9,798 bases of DNA from Muribaculaceae bacterium (GCA_016292745.1 JAEDFO010000072.1:1-9798); one strand, 5' to 3'. Shown: positions 1 through 6,544, numbered from the stretch's first letter. Notes: generated by a model not told the origin, from the letters alone. Numbers and translations are program-made.

Positions 1-258
1 CCATCCTTCAGTCATTGCAACTAAATCTGTTCTCGGTAAGCTATCAGTACAGTATAAAATATAATTTAGTTCAATTATATTATCATCATTTAATGGGAAG
101 TAAGGTTTTAAATTCTCAGCCCATTTATTATTACTAAATTTTTTCAAACTATTGAAGAAATCAATATCTGAGGATATTTTATCACATGTCCATGTTTGAG
201 CTGAAACTGAGTAATAATTCAGTAGCAAACTTATGATTATTATAAAAGTTTTTTTCAT
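1..258 (-). CDS. Partial secreted protein of unknown function (5' end only)
   Basis: Reading the minus strand from the ATG at 258-256 gives 86 uninterrupted codons to the window edge, so the 3' end is missing. The protein starts MKKTFIIIISLLLNYYSVSA and then QTW: a basic start, a hydrophobic core of about 15 residues and an A-X-A-like site (SVSA) after residue 20. This is a typical type I signal peptide, and glutamine at +1 of the mature protein is common in Bacteroidota. The mature part is rich in Asn, Asp and aromatic residues (WTCD at 23-26, PYFPLNDDN at 52-60). I do not recognise a family. GC is about 27% over the 258 bases (69 G+C counted), against clearly GC-richer DNA from 320 on, and the codons are A/T-ended. 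The gene lies 60 bases downstream of the sugar transferase on the same strand. I infer a periplasmic or surface protein from a horizontally acquired or variable segment. Confidence 0.75.
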   Translation of the reverse strand, partial: MKKTFIIIISLLLNYYSVSAQTWTCDKISSDIDFFNSLKKFSNNKWAENLKPYFPLNDDNIIELNYILYCTDSLPRTDLVAMTEGW

Positions 259-318
259 TTCAATTTTTATTAATGATTTGGTCTTTATAAAGTATTGTAT
301 TAAGATTGTCAGTTTGAA

Positions 319-1698
319 TCAAAAGGCATTCTTGTCGCCACGGATAGCGTTGATGATGGTTTTGATAATAATCTTGATGTCGAGCATGAAGTTCCAATTC
401 TCGGCATACCACACATCGTATTCCACACGTTTCTGCATCTGCCAGAGTTCCTTTGTCTCGCCGCGGAAGCCGTTAACCTGAGCCCATCCGGTGATGCCTG
501 GCTTGATGATGTGTCGCAGCATATATTTGTCGATGAGTGCACTGTAGTCTTCGGTTTGCTTCACCATGTGCGGCCGCGGGCCCACAATCGACATTTCGCC
601 CTTCAGCACGTTGTAGAATTGAGGCAATTCGTCGATATTGGTCTTGCGCAGGATGTTCCCAATCTTGGTTTTGCGCGGATCGTTCTTGCTAGCTTGTTTG
701 TTGTCGCTGTCGTTGTTAACCTTCATGGTGCGGAACTTATAGCACACAAATTCCTTGCCGCGATAGCCAGTGCGGCGTTGCTTGAAGAATACAGGACCTG
801 GCGACGACATCTTGATGGCAATGGCTACAGGAATGAATATCACCGGCGATATGATTAGGAACGTGAGCGAGAACAAGATGTCGAAAACTCTCTTAATCAG
901 CTTGTTGATAGTGCGGTTGAGAGGGTTGGGGCGGACCGATAGCGCTGGGACGTTTCCGATTTCGTTGAGTTCGAACCGGCGTATGAGCTTTGAACCCAGC
1001 TGAGGCACAAAGTAGAAGTCGACAGCATTGCATTCGGCGATGTTTATAAGACGCTCTATGATGTTCTGGTCGTCGTCGGCAATGGTACAGTACATTTCAT
1101 CAATAGGGTTTTCCTTGACGAACTGTTCCACATCGTTGATGGTGCCTTTGTAGTCTTTTACCGACTTGGCATACTTCTTGTCGTCGAAAAATCCCATCAG
1201 GCGATATCCGTAACCGGCGTCGGTGAGCATCTCTTCGAGCAGTTCAATGCCTGTCTTGCCGCTACCTATGATAATCACACGCTTGAAGTTGAAACCGTGG
1301 GCACGGTAAAGTTTCACAGCCTGGCGCGATGCCAGCCACCACACGCTCAGCAGAATGTAGAACGTAGAGAAGTAGAATACAATGGGGAGCGTGTCGATTT
1401 CGGGCGTGTCGGCCACCCACAGAAATGCCAGAAACAGCGCAATGTCGGTGGCAAGTACACGCAATGCTATCAGTGCTATCTTGTCGGCATACACGATGCG
1501 GCGCTCGTGGATGTCGTTGTTAAGCAGGATGGCTATAAGATAGGATATGTTGAGAATGACGAGTACCTTCAGGTTGTAAAGGCCCGGTGTGCCGAACTTT
1601 GTGAGAAACATCACCAGAAACAGTGTGTTGAGCAGCACAAAGTCAACGCAAGTTATAGCGAATTTCACGAATCGTCCGTAACGTCCCTTTTTCATCAT
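319..1698 (-). CDS. Exopolysaccharide polyprenyl-phosphate glycosylphosphotransferase (WcaJ-type)
   Basis: This 459-residue membrane enzyme should transfer a sugar-1-phosphate from a UDP-sugar to undecaprenyl phosphate, the first committed step of an exopolysaccharide, capsule or O-antigen repeat unit at the inner membrane. Four hydrophobic segments lie at about residues 12-32, 43-60, 77-96 and 104-123. A Rossmann-like cytoplasmic domain follows, with a VIIIGSGKTG loop at 141-150. A fifth hydrophobic segment (about 270-296) leads into the bacterial sugar transferase domain: KMSSPGPVFFKQRRTG (296-311), KFRTMK (321-326), the catalytic Asp-Glu pair in NIDELPQFYNV (D356, E357), SIVGPRPH (370-377) and KPGITGWAQVNGFRG (399-413). 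Length and domain order match the large WcaJ/WbaP class. The sugar (glucose or another hexose) cannot be read from sequence. Two adjacent ATGs (1698 and 1695) could start it; I use the first. No other sugar-pathway gene is visible nearby, except possibly beyond the left edge. Confidence 0.93.
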   Translation of the reverse strand: MMKKGRYGRFVKFAITCVDFVLLNTLFLVMFLTKFGTPGLYNLKVLVILNISYLIAILLNNDIHERRIVYADKIALIALRVLATDIALFLAFLWVADTPEIDTLPIVFYFSTFYILLSVWWLASRQAVKLYRAHGFNFKRVIIIGSGKTGIELLEEMLTDAGYGYRLMGFFDDKKYAKSVKDYKGTINDVEQFVKENPIDEMYCTIADDDQNIIERLINIAECNAVDFYFVPQLGSKLIRRFELNEIGNVPALSVRPNPLNRTINKLIKRVFDILFSLTFLIISPVIFIPVAIAIKMSSPGPVFFKQRRTGYRGKEFVCYKFRTMKVNNDSDNKQASKNDPRKTKIGNILRKTNIDELPQFYNVLKGEMSIVGPRPHMVKQTEDYSALIDKYMLRHIIKPGITGWAQVNGFRGETKELWQMQKRVEYDVWYAENWNFMLDIKIIIKTIINAIRGDKNAF

Positions 1699-1711
1699 CT
1701 CAGTTCTTTCG

Positions 1712-1719
1712 CAAAATTA
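1712..1719 (-). promoter_or_regulatory. Candidate -7 element before the sugar transferase gene
   Basis: The minus strand reads TAATTTTG here, a full match to the Bacteroides -7 consensus TANNTTTG. Transcription would begin near 1706 and leave a leader of only about 8 bases before the ATG at 1698. No TTTG-like -33 element is visible at the usual spacing. The element overlaps the right end (in minus-strand reading) of the inverted repeat at 1715-1750. It may be a promoter or a chance match within the hairpin's T-rich tail. Confidence 0.35.
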
Positions 1720-1750
1720 CATAGGCACTTTCTGATGTGCCTATGTAATT
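1715..1750. terminator. Perfect 14-bp inverted repeat; terminator of the DUF349 gene or regulatory hairpin
   Basis: The arms AATTACATAGGCAC (1715-1728) and GTGCCTATGTAATT (1737-1750) are perfectly complementary around an 8-base loop. On the minus strand the hairpin begins 46 bases after the DUF349 stop codon and its last arm runs into TTTT, which fits a Rho-independent terminator with a short T tract. It also sits only 17 bases before the sugar transferase start, so it could act instead as an operator or leader structure for that gene. Confidence 0.6.
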
Positions 1751-1796
1751 GATATTGGGGTAAATTAAATTGCTTGGTCAAGCAGGCTGTTGGGCC

Positions 1797-3641
1797 TTAG
1801 TCTTCCTGAAGCTTTGAGTCGATGACTTCAATTTTCTTTTCAATCAGGCTAAGTTCTTCTCTAATGTTTGCAATCTTCTTTTCCATTTCCTTCAGAATCG
1901 AGTTGCCCGATTTTGATTTGGCGGTGAAGAAGAGCATGTTGTTTTCGAAGGTTTTCAGCTCGTTTTGCTTCTGCTCGTAGCGGCGCATAATCTTTTCGCG
2001 CTCGCGAAGCAGCTTGTTGCTGTCGCCGCCAAGCTGTTCAACCGAAGTCTCGTAGCTTGAAATCTTGGCCTTGACTTCGCGGATGTCGAATTTGTCGTAG
2101 GCCTTCTTCACGGCGTCCTGATATTCGTTGTATATGGCATCCTTCTCTTTGTAAGGCACGTGTCCTATACCGCGCCAGCTGTTCATCAGTTCGCGCACTG
2201 TTGCAGCTGGGTTCTCAGGAGCTTCAGCGGCAAGTAGTTCGTTGAGCTTGGCAATTATCTCCTTCTTTGCCTCGAGGTTGGCGTGCTCCTCCTTATGGAT
2301 GCTTGAAGTCTGCTTTTCTTTCTGTTCGAAGAAGTAGTCGCAAGCCGAAATGAAGCGTTTCCACACAGCGTCGCTGTGGCGTTTGGCTACCGAGCCGATT
2401 GTTTTCCATTCCTTTTGGATGGCGATGAGTTCGTCGGAGGTCTTCTTCCAGTCGGTGCTGTCTTTCAATGCTTCGGCCTTCTCGCACAGTGCAATTTTCT
2501 TTTGAAGGTTCGACGTGGCTTCTTCCTTCATGCTCTTGAAATATTCGGCCTTGCGGGCGAAGAATTCGTCGCAGGTCTTGCGGAAGCGGGCAAACAGTTC
2601 AACGTTCACCTTACGTGGAGCGAATCCAAGTTTCTTCCATTCTTCCTGGAGGGCCTTGATTTCTTCGGTGGCCTTATCCCAGGCAGCGTAGCTTTTCAGA
2701 GTGGCCATGTCAATTGCCTCAAGACGTTCGCACAGTGCAGTCTTGGCTGCTTCGTTTTCTTTCTCCTTTTCTTTTCTTGATTCGAAGAAGGTTTGGTATT
2801 TCTTGTTGATGGCAGTTGATGCTGCCTTGAAGCGTTGCCAAATCGCTTCACGGATTTCGGGCGATACCGGACCGGTTTCGCGCCATTGTTCGTGCAGTTC
2901 CTGAAGCTTCTTGAAAGCGTTTACAATGTCGTTGTCGGTATCGAGTGCTTCGGCAAGTGTGCACAGGTCTTCTTTCACTTCAAGGTTTTTCTTGAAGTCG
3001 TAGTCGCGAAGGTCCTTGTTGATTTTCAGACGATCGTAGAAACTTTCGGTTACCAGCTGATACGATTTCCACAACTGTGTGACGTTTTCGGCTGGCACAT
3101 CGCCAATGGCCTTGAATTCCTGTTGCAATTGCTGGAAATGGTTATATTGCTTGTTGATGTTGTCGGTGTCGGCAACGATAGCCTCCAGTTGATGCAGAAT
3201 ATCGTTCTTTTTGTCTAGGTTGGCCTGTTTAAGGGCTTCTACCTCAGCTATATGAAGTGCACGGCGTTCCTTGTACCTGGCATTGAGTTCCTTGAACTTC
3301 TCTTCGGCAGGGTCGGCTTCTGCTGCCGGCTCGTCGGTAGCTTCGCCTTCGGCTGGTGTTTCGTCTTTCTTCAGCGAGTAGAATGCCGATTTAAGCTGGG
3401 CAATCTTGTCCTTGACTTCGTCAACCGGACCTTCTACAGCCTGTTCCAGCTCTGCCAGAATCTCTTCTTTTGTCATTGCGCATGCCGGTGCTGCGGCTAC
3501 GTCTTCTGTTGTCTTCTCGTTTGCCTCCGGTTCGGTTACTGTTGCTGAATCGGTGGTGTTTTGCGCCTCTGTTGTGGCGGCGTTCAAGGTTACGTCTGGG
3601 TTGGTGTTTTCACTAACTTCAGACACTTCATACGGTTCCAT
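1797..3641 (-). CDS. DUF349 repeat protein
   Basis: This 614-residue protein is probably cytoplasmic: it has no signal peptide or membrane segment. Residues 1-115 are acidic and rich in Ala, Thr and Glu, probably disordered. The body holds five helical DUF349 units, each marked by an aromatic residue, three residues and Gly: F176-G180, W253-G257, W335-G339, W412-G416 and W489-G493. Each marker is followed about 12-17 residues later by the aromatic/Arg segment typical of the family (IWQRFKAA, LFARFRKTC, VWKRFISAC). The first unit is the least regular, with Phe in place of Trp. Residues about 520-614 are highly charged and predicted coiled coil. The biochemical role of DUF349 proteins is not established to my knowledge; a scaffold or nucleic-acid-associated role would be a guess. 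It appears monocistronic, with a predicted promoter about 100 bases upstream and a hairpin downstream. Confidence 0.9.
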   Translation of the reverse strand: MEPYEVSEVSENTNPDVTLNAATTEAQNTTDSATVTEPEANEKTTEDVAAAPACAMTKEEILAELEQAVEGPVDEVKDKIAQLKSAFYSLKKDETPAEGEATDEPAAEADPAEEKFKELNARYKERRALHIAEVEALKQANLDKKNDILHQLEAIVADTDNINKQYNHFQQLQQEFKAIGDVPAENVTQLWKSYQLVTESFYDRLKINKDLRDYDFKKNLEVKEDLCTLAEALDTDNDIVNAFKKLQELHEQWRETGPVSPEIREAIWQRFKAASTAINKKYQTFFESRKEKEKENEAAKTALCERLEAIDMATLKSYAAWDKATEEIKALQEEWKKLGFAPRKVNVELFARFRKTCDEFFARKAEYFKSMKEEATSNLQKKIALCEKAEALKDSTDWKKTSDELIAIQKEWKTIGSVAKRHSDAVWKRFISACDYFFEQKEKQTSSIHKEEHANLEAKKEIIAKLNELLAAEAPENPAATVRELMNSWRGIGHVPYKEKDAIYNEYQDAVKKAYDKFDIREVKAKISSYETSVEQLGGDSNKLLREREKIMRRYEQKQNELKTFENNMLFFTAKSKSGNSILKEMEKKIANIREELSLIEKKIEVIDSKLQED

Positions 3642-3744
3642 ATTCCAATATTTTAGGTTTGCTGCAGCCCGATTTCCGGCGTTTAAGGTTTGTTGATATA
3701 GTGGTTTAAAGCCATCGTCGTGGTTGCAAATCTGTTCTACGCTT

Positions 3745-3752
3745 CAAATATA
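3745..3752 (-). promoter_or_regulatory. Predicted -7 element for the DUF349 gene
   Basis: The minus strand reads TATATTTG, a full match to TANNTTTG. Transcription would start near 3740 and give a leader of about 100 bases before the ATG at 3641. No clear TTTG -33 element is visible 17-23 bases upstream. The rest of 3642-3858 holds no convincing gene; besides this element I see only the small hairpin at 3777-3793. Confidence 0.45.
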
Positions 3753-3776
3753 ACACATTATTTCGTTTCTTCGCAC

Positions 3777-3793
3777 ATTTTCCCTCGGAAAAT
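3777..3793. terminator. Short hairpin after the M16 peptidase gene, possible terminator
   Basis: ATTTTCC (3777-3783) and GGAAAAT (3787-3793) form a perfect 7-bp stem with a 3-base loop. It begins 65 bases after the peptidase stop codon (minus strand) and before the predicted DUF349 promoter, where a terminator would be expected. The stem is A/T-rich and no T tract follows, so this is a weak call. Confidence 0.3.
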
Positions 3794-3858
3794 AATTGAT
3801 GATTGTACGCAAATTTTGTTGTTTTTCGCTTTCGAGGGCACTTTCAGCCTGTTTCGGC

Positions 3859-5097
3859 CTATGCATTGGGGCCATAGTGCAACGTGATGCATCGGTTGGT
3901 GCAGAAAATCCGTTTTGCTGTTTCTTTGATGGCGGCCGGTGTGAGTTTGCGGTATTCGTCGATTTCGGTGTTTATCAGGTTCGCATCGCCGAGCATTGTG
4001 TAGTATGCCAGGTTAAATGCACGCTCGGTGCACGAGATAAGGTTGAGCAGCCGGTTGGTCTCCAGTTTGTTGACACACTTTTCAAGTTCGGCGCAGCTCA
4101 CATCGACATTGGTCAGACTATCAAGTTCCTGACGTATTATATCCTCGCCCTCTTCGAACGACACACCCGAAAGCAGTCGACCGTTGACAATCAGCGCGCC
4201 AGGGTCGATACATCCTATGATGCTCGAGTCGATGGTGCTGAATCCACGCCCTTTGCCGGTTATATTGCTGTAAAAACGGCTTGAGCGTCCCGATGCCAGT
4301 ATTTCGGTAAGCATGTCCACTGCCACATAGTCGGCATCGAATCGTCCTGGCATCATGAAGTATTTGTAGATGGCGTTGTGTGGCACATCACGGCGCTCGT
4401 TTACGGTTATCGATGAACCGGTGAGTTCATCGTAATCGTAGTGTGAGACTTTTCGCTCGCGAGGCTTGATGTGTCCGAAATATTTCTCTACCAGTTTCAC
4501 GAGGCTGTCGAAATCGATGTCGCCCACCACCGACAGCACAGCGTTCGATGGTGTGTAGAAGTCATTGAAGAATTTGTCGGCCAGTTCCTGACTCACATCG
4601 GCAATGTGTTGCGGAGTGGCACCGATTGTTGGCCATCGATAGGTGTGATGCTTGAATGCATTGTTCCGCATGATGTGGGGCACATCTCCGTAGGGTTTGT
4701 TGAGGCATCGTTCCTTGAATTCCTCAATTACCACATTGCGTTGCACCTCGAGGCTTTTGGCCGGGAAGTGCGTCATGGCCATGCGGTCGGCTTCGAGCCA
4801 CAGCGCGGTCTCGATGTTTTGAATCGGCACTTCGTCGTAGTAGTTTGTAAAGTCGGTGTCGGTCCATGCATTGCTGTTTCCTCCGGCGCTTTGCAGAATG
4901 CCGTCGAAGTCGGGAATTGTTGGTGTGCCGCCGAACATCAGGTGCTCAAACAGGTGAGCCATACCGGTGTGTTGTGGCTCTTCATCGCGCGAACCCACTT
5001 TATATAGAACATTCACGACCGCAAATCTTGTGTTGCGGTCGTGGTTGTGTACCAGTCTTAGGCCGTTGGCCAATGTATAGGTTTGCGCAGATATCAT
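3859..5097 (-). CDS. M16 family zinc peptidase (pitrilysin/insulinase-like)
   Basis: A 412-residue metallopeptidase of the short bacterial M16 type, with an N-terminal catalytic half (about 1-200) and a related C-terminal half (about 210-405). The inverted zinc motif HxxEH is intact in GMAHLFEHLMFGG (H48, E51, H52). The distal zinc-binding Glu is E125 or E126 in NVVIEEFKER. The segment GRSSRFYSNI (270-279) matches the substrate-binding R/Y region of the C-terminal half. No signal peptide is visible, so it probably acts in the cytoplasm. Enzymes of this size usually work as dimers that enclose and cut unfolded peptides. Its ATG shares one base with the stop codon of the upstream prolyl isomerase (TAATG), so translation is probably coupled. 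It is the last gene of a three-gene operon. The active site is complete, so I see no sign that this is an inactive subunit. Confidence 0.93.
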   Translation of the reverse strand: MISAQTYTLANGLRLVHNHDRNTRFAVVNVLYKVGSRDEEPQHTGMAHLFEHLMFGGTPTIPDFDGILQSAGGNSNAWTDTDFTNYYDEVPIQNIETALWLEADRMAMTHFPAKSLEVQRNVVIEEFKERCLNKPYGDVPHIMRNNAFKHHTYRWPTIGATPQHIADVSQELADKFFNDFYTPSNAVLSVVGDIDFDSLVKLVEKYFGHIKPRERKVSHYDYDELTGSSITVNERRDVPHNAIYKYFMMPGRFDADYVAVDMLTEILASGRSSRFYSNITGKGRGFSTIDSSIIGCIDPGALIVNGRLLSGVSFEEGEDIIRQELDSLTNVDVSCAELEKCVNKLETNRLLNLISCTERAFNLAYYTMLGDANLINTEIDEYRKLTPAAIKETAKRIFCTNRCITLHYGPNA

Positions 5098-5939
5098 TAA
5101 TCTATAATGCTTGCCTTGATAATCTTGATGTCGTCGGTAGGACGGTCGTTGCGGTCGGTGGCAACTTTCTGAATTTTCTCCACCACGTCCATGCCCTCTG
5201 TTACCTCGCCAAACACGGTATATTCGCCGTCGAGGTGCGGTGTGCCACCCACTGTGCTGTAGGCTTTCACTTGTTCGTCGGTGAATTTTATTGGTGCCTT
5301 AGCATATTCAGCTTCAACCGAGTCGATAAGTTGCTGGCGCAAAGCTTCCATGCCGGCTGTGTCCTTGGCAATTTGCATCTTCATCAGTTCTTTTCGGTGT
5401 GGTGCAGCCAGTTGCATGAACAGGTTTTGCTTGAAGCGGTATTCGCGCTGTTTGGCCATTTTGTCGAGAGCTTGTGCATCGTACACCTTTCCGGTAACGA
5501 TGTAGAACTGTGAGCCGCTCGATGCGCGTTCCGGGTTGGTCTGGTCGCCCTGTCGGGCTGCAGCCAGGGCTCCGTAGTGGTGGAAATGTTTCGGATATAC
5601 AAATTCGGCGGGCACCTTATATCCTGGGTCACCGCCGCCGAGCATTTGGCCGGCTTTAGCGGTCTTGGAGTCGCCGTCACCGCCTTGAACCATAAATTCG
5701 TTTATCACACGATGAAACAGTGTTCCGTCGTAATAACCCTCCTTCACCAGCTTTATGAAGTTGTCGCGGTGTAGTGGGGTGTCATCGTAGAGCAGCAGGG
5801 TGATGTTTCCCATGCTGGTTTCAAATTTAATATGAGTAGGATGGTCCATTTTGTTTTTGTCAGAATTTTTTGAAGGGCAAAGTGAGAAGCCGGCGAAGGC
5901 AATCACCAGTGCCAGAAGTGTAAGAGTTATGTATCGCAT
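5097..5939 (-). CDS. Cyclophilin-type peptidyl-prolyl cis-trans isomerase, probably exported
   Basis: This 280-residue protein should speed cis-trans isomerisation of Xaa-Pro bonds during protein folding. Residues 1-21 (MRYITLTLLALVIAFAGFSL, then C) look like a signal peptide or membrane anchor. The Cys is preceded by Leu, not the small residue of a classical lipobox, so lipidation is uncertain. The cyclophilin core starts near residue 36, with FHRVI (75-79, catalytic R77), FMVQGGD (82-88), SGSQFYIV (141-148) and LDGEYTVFGEV (236-246). Between the last two lies a charged, Lys/Gln-rich, probably helical insertion of about 75-80 residues (about 155-232), absent from minimal cyclophilins. The gene starts 12 bases after the upstream stop codon and overlaps the peptidase start by one base, so all three genes are probably one transcript. 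The product is placed in the periplasm by inference from the N-terminus only. Confidence 0.92.
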   Translation of the reverse strand: MRYITLTLLALVIAFAGFSLCPSKNSDKNKMDHPTHIKFETSMGNITLLLYDDTPLHRDNFIKLVKEGYYDGTLFHRVINEFMVQGGDGDSKTAKAGQMLGGGDPGYKVPAEFVYPKHFHHYGALAAARQGDQTNPERASSGSQFYIVTGKVYDAQALDKMAKQREYRFKQNLFMQLAAPHRKELMKMQIAKDTAGMEALRQQLIDSVEAEYAKAPIKFTDEQVKAYSTVGGTPHLDGEYTVFGEVTEGMDVVEKIQKVATDRNDRPTDDIKIIKASIID

Positions 5940-5951
5940 GTAACGTTAATA

Positions 5952-6329
5952 TTAAATTCCGATAGGGAATATTCGCTTGTATATGCGGCGGAAATTGTCG
6001 TCAGCAGCATTGAGTTCTTCGGCGTGCTCCTTGTAGTCGGCGCCCCAAATCGAAGCCAGAAGGTCGGCAATGTATTTGTGCTCGCGGTCGGTAACGATAG
6101 CGGCCTTGATGAGTCGGTCGATGTGTTCGGCAAACTTAGCTGCGTCGATAGCGTGCAGGTATCGGGCAGTGCTCACTATAAACTGGCCGCTATGGTCGCA
6201 ATGAATCATGTTGTCCACCAATTGGTTAAGGTCGTCGACGGTAATTGAGTCGATATGGTTGGCGATATATTCGTAAGTCATCAGGCCATTGGCGTCGTTG
6301 CCAAGTTCTTTTAATGCTTCAGGTTCCAT
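5952..6329 (-). CDS. Small helical protein of unknown function, first gene of the operon
   Basis: A 125-residue soluble protein that I do not recognise. The reading frame extends one codon upstream to a TTG at 6332, but the ATG at 6329 (MEPEALKEL) is the more likely start and leaves a leader of about 21 bases from the nearest predicted promoter. The protein is mainly predicted helix, acidic and rich in Asp, Ala, Ile and His, with no signal peptide or membrane segment. Visible segments are YEYIANHID (about 19-27), a His/Cys stretch MIHCDHSGQF (about 41-50), YLHAIDAAKFAEHIDRL (about 57-73) and a basic end (RRIYKRIFPIGI). The His and Cys are too few to argue for a metal site. It is followed after 12 bases by the prolyl isomerase and then the M16 peptidase, which suggests a shared role with protein folding or turnover, but this is only an inference from position. 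Confidence 0.8.
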   Translation of the reverse strand: MEPEALKELGNDANGLMTYEYIANHIDSITVDDLNQLVDNMIHCDHSGQFIVSTARYLHAIDAAKFAEHIDRLIKAAIVTDREHKYIADLLASIWGADYKEHAEELNAADDNFRRIYKRIFPIGI

Positions 6330-6355
6330 CAAATGTAGATTTTCGTTTTATGGTG

Positions 6356-6387
6356 CAAAGATAGTGCAAGGTGAGTGCAATGGCAAG
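6356..6387 (-). promoter_or_regulatory. Predicted promoter P1 of the three-gene operon
   Basis: On the minus strand CTTG (6387-6384) is followed after 20 bases by TATCTTTG (6363-6356). The second element matches the Bacteroides -7 consensus TANNTTTG in full, the first matches TTTG at three of four bases, and the spacing is right. Transcription would start near 6350, about 21 bases before the ATG at 6329. Confidence 0.6.
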
Positions 6388-6440
6388 CGAAAAACGTCAG
6401 TTTTTCAGATTGGCATAGCCGAACCACCGCCAATCTTATC

Positions 6441-6472
6441 CAAAGATAGTGCAAGGTGAGTGCAATGGCAAG
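6441..6472 (-). promoter_or_regulatory. Predicted promoter P2, duplicate copy of P1
   Basis: The second repeat copy carries the same arrangement, CTTG (6472-6469), 20 bases and TATCTTTG (6448-6441), with no base changes in the elements. Transcripts from here would start near 6435 and read through P1, with a leader of about 106 bases. Confidence 0.5.
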
Positions 6473-6544
6473 CGAAAAACGTCAGTTTTTCAGATTGGCA
6501 TAGCCGAACCGCCGCCGGAATCGCAAAAATATAGATTAATGTCG

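Larger units (their letters stand above)
6356..6516. repeat. 76-bp tandem direct repeat (two copies, 85-bp period)
   Basis: Copy 1 (6356-6431) and copy 2 (6441-6516) differ at one base (A6426 versus G6511) and are separated by 9 bases. Allowing a 2-base gap, similarity runs a few bases further (AATC after each copy). Each copy contains the perfect hairpin GAAAAAC-GTCA-GTTTTTC (6389-6406 and 6474-6491). In copy 1 only, AGATTGGC (6407-6414) and GCCAATCT (6429-6436) add an 8-bp inverted repeat. The repeats lie between the divergent kinase and unknown-protein genes and carry predicted minus-strand promoters. They are not coding. Confidence 0.95.

Noticed and set aside
1297..1752. Plus-strand open frame of 151 codons opposite the sugar transferase gene
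   Set aside because: It lies antisense to a gene with clear catalytic motifs, has no recognisable domain, and its low-complexity Gln/His/Cys/Val composition is typical of a shadow frame.
2376..3548. Plus-strand frames rich in Phe, Leu and Cys opposite the DUF349 gene, resembling membrane proteins
   Set aside because: The Phe/Leu content comes from the complement of Lys- and Glu-rich coiled-coil codons. The minus-strand frame has five regular family repeats.
3642..3858. Small gene or riboswitch in the 217-base spacer before the DUF349 gene
   Set aside because: No open frame with a family-like product and no recognisable riboswitch core were seen; only a -7 box and a small A/T-rich hairpin.
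4912..5097. M16 protein as an inactive (motif-lacking) partner subunit
   Set aside because: HxxEH and the distal Glu are all present, so it should be catalytically active.
4471..5513. Plus-strand open frames of 178 and 215 codons opposite the M16 peptidase and prolyl isomerase genes
   Set aside because: They run through the conserved motifs of two real genes in the opposite direction and show no domain, signal peptide or promoter of their own.
5877..5939. Classical lipoprotein signal on the prolyl isomerase
   Set aside because: The Cys at residue 21 is preceded by Ser-Leu, and Leu at -1 does not fit the usual lipobox. Export is likely but lipidation is not supported.
6330..6332. TTG start for the 125-residue protein one codon upstream of the ATG
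   Set aside because: The adjacent ATG at 6329 is the simpler start and changes the product by only one residue.
6356..6516. Repeat pair considered as a CRISPR array
   Set aside because: There are only two copies, the unit is 76 bases and the spacer only 9 bases, with no cas genes. Promoter elements explain it better.
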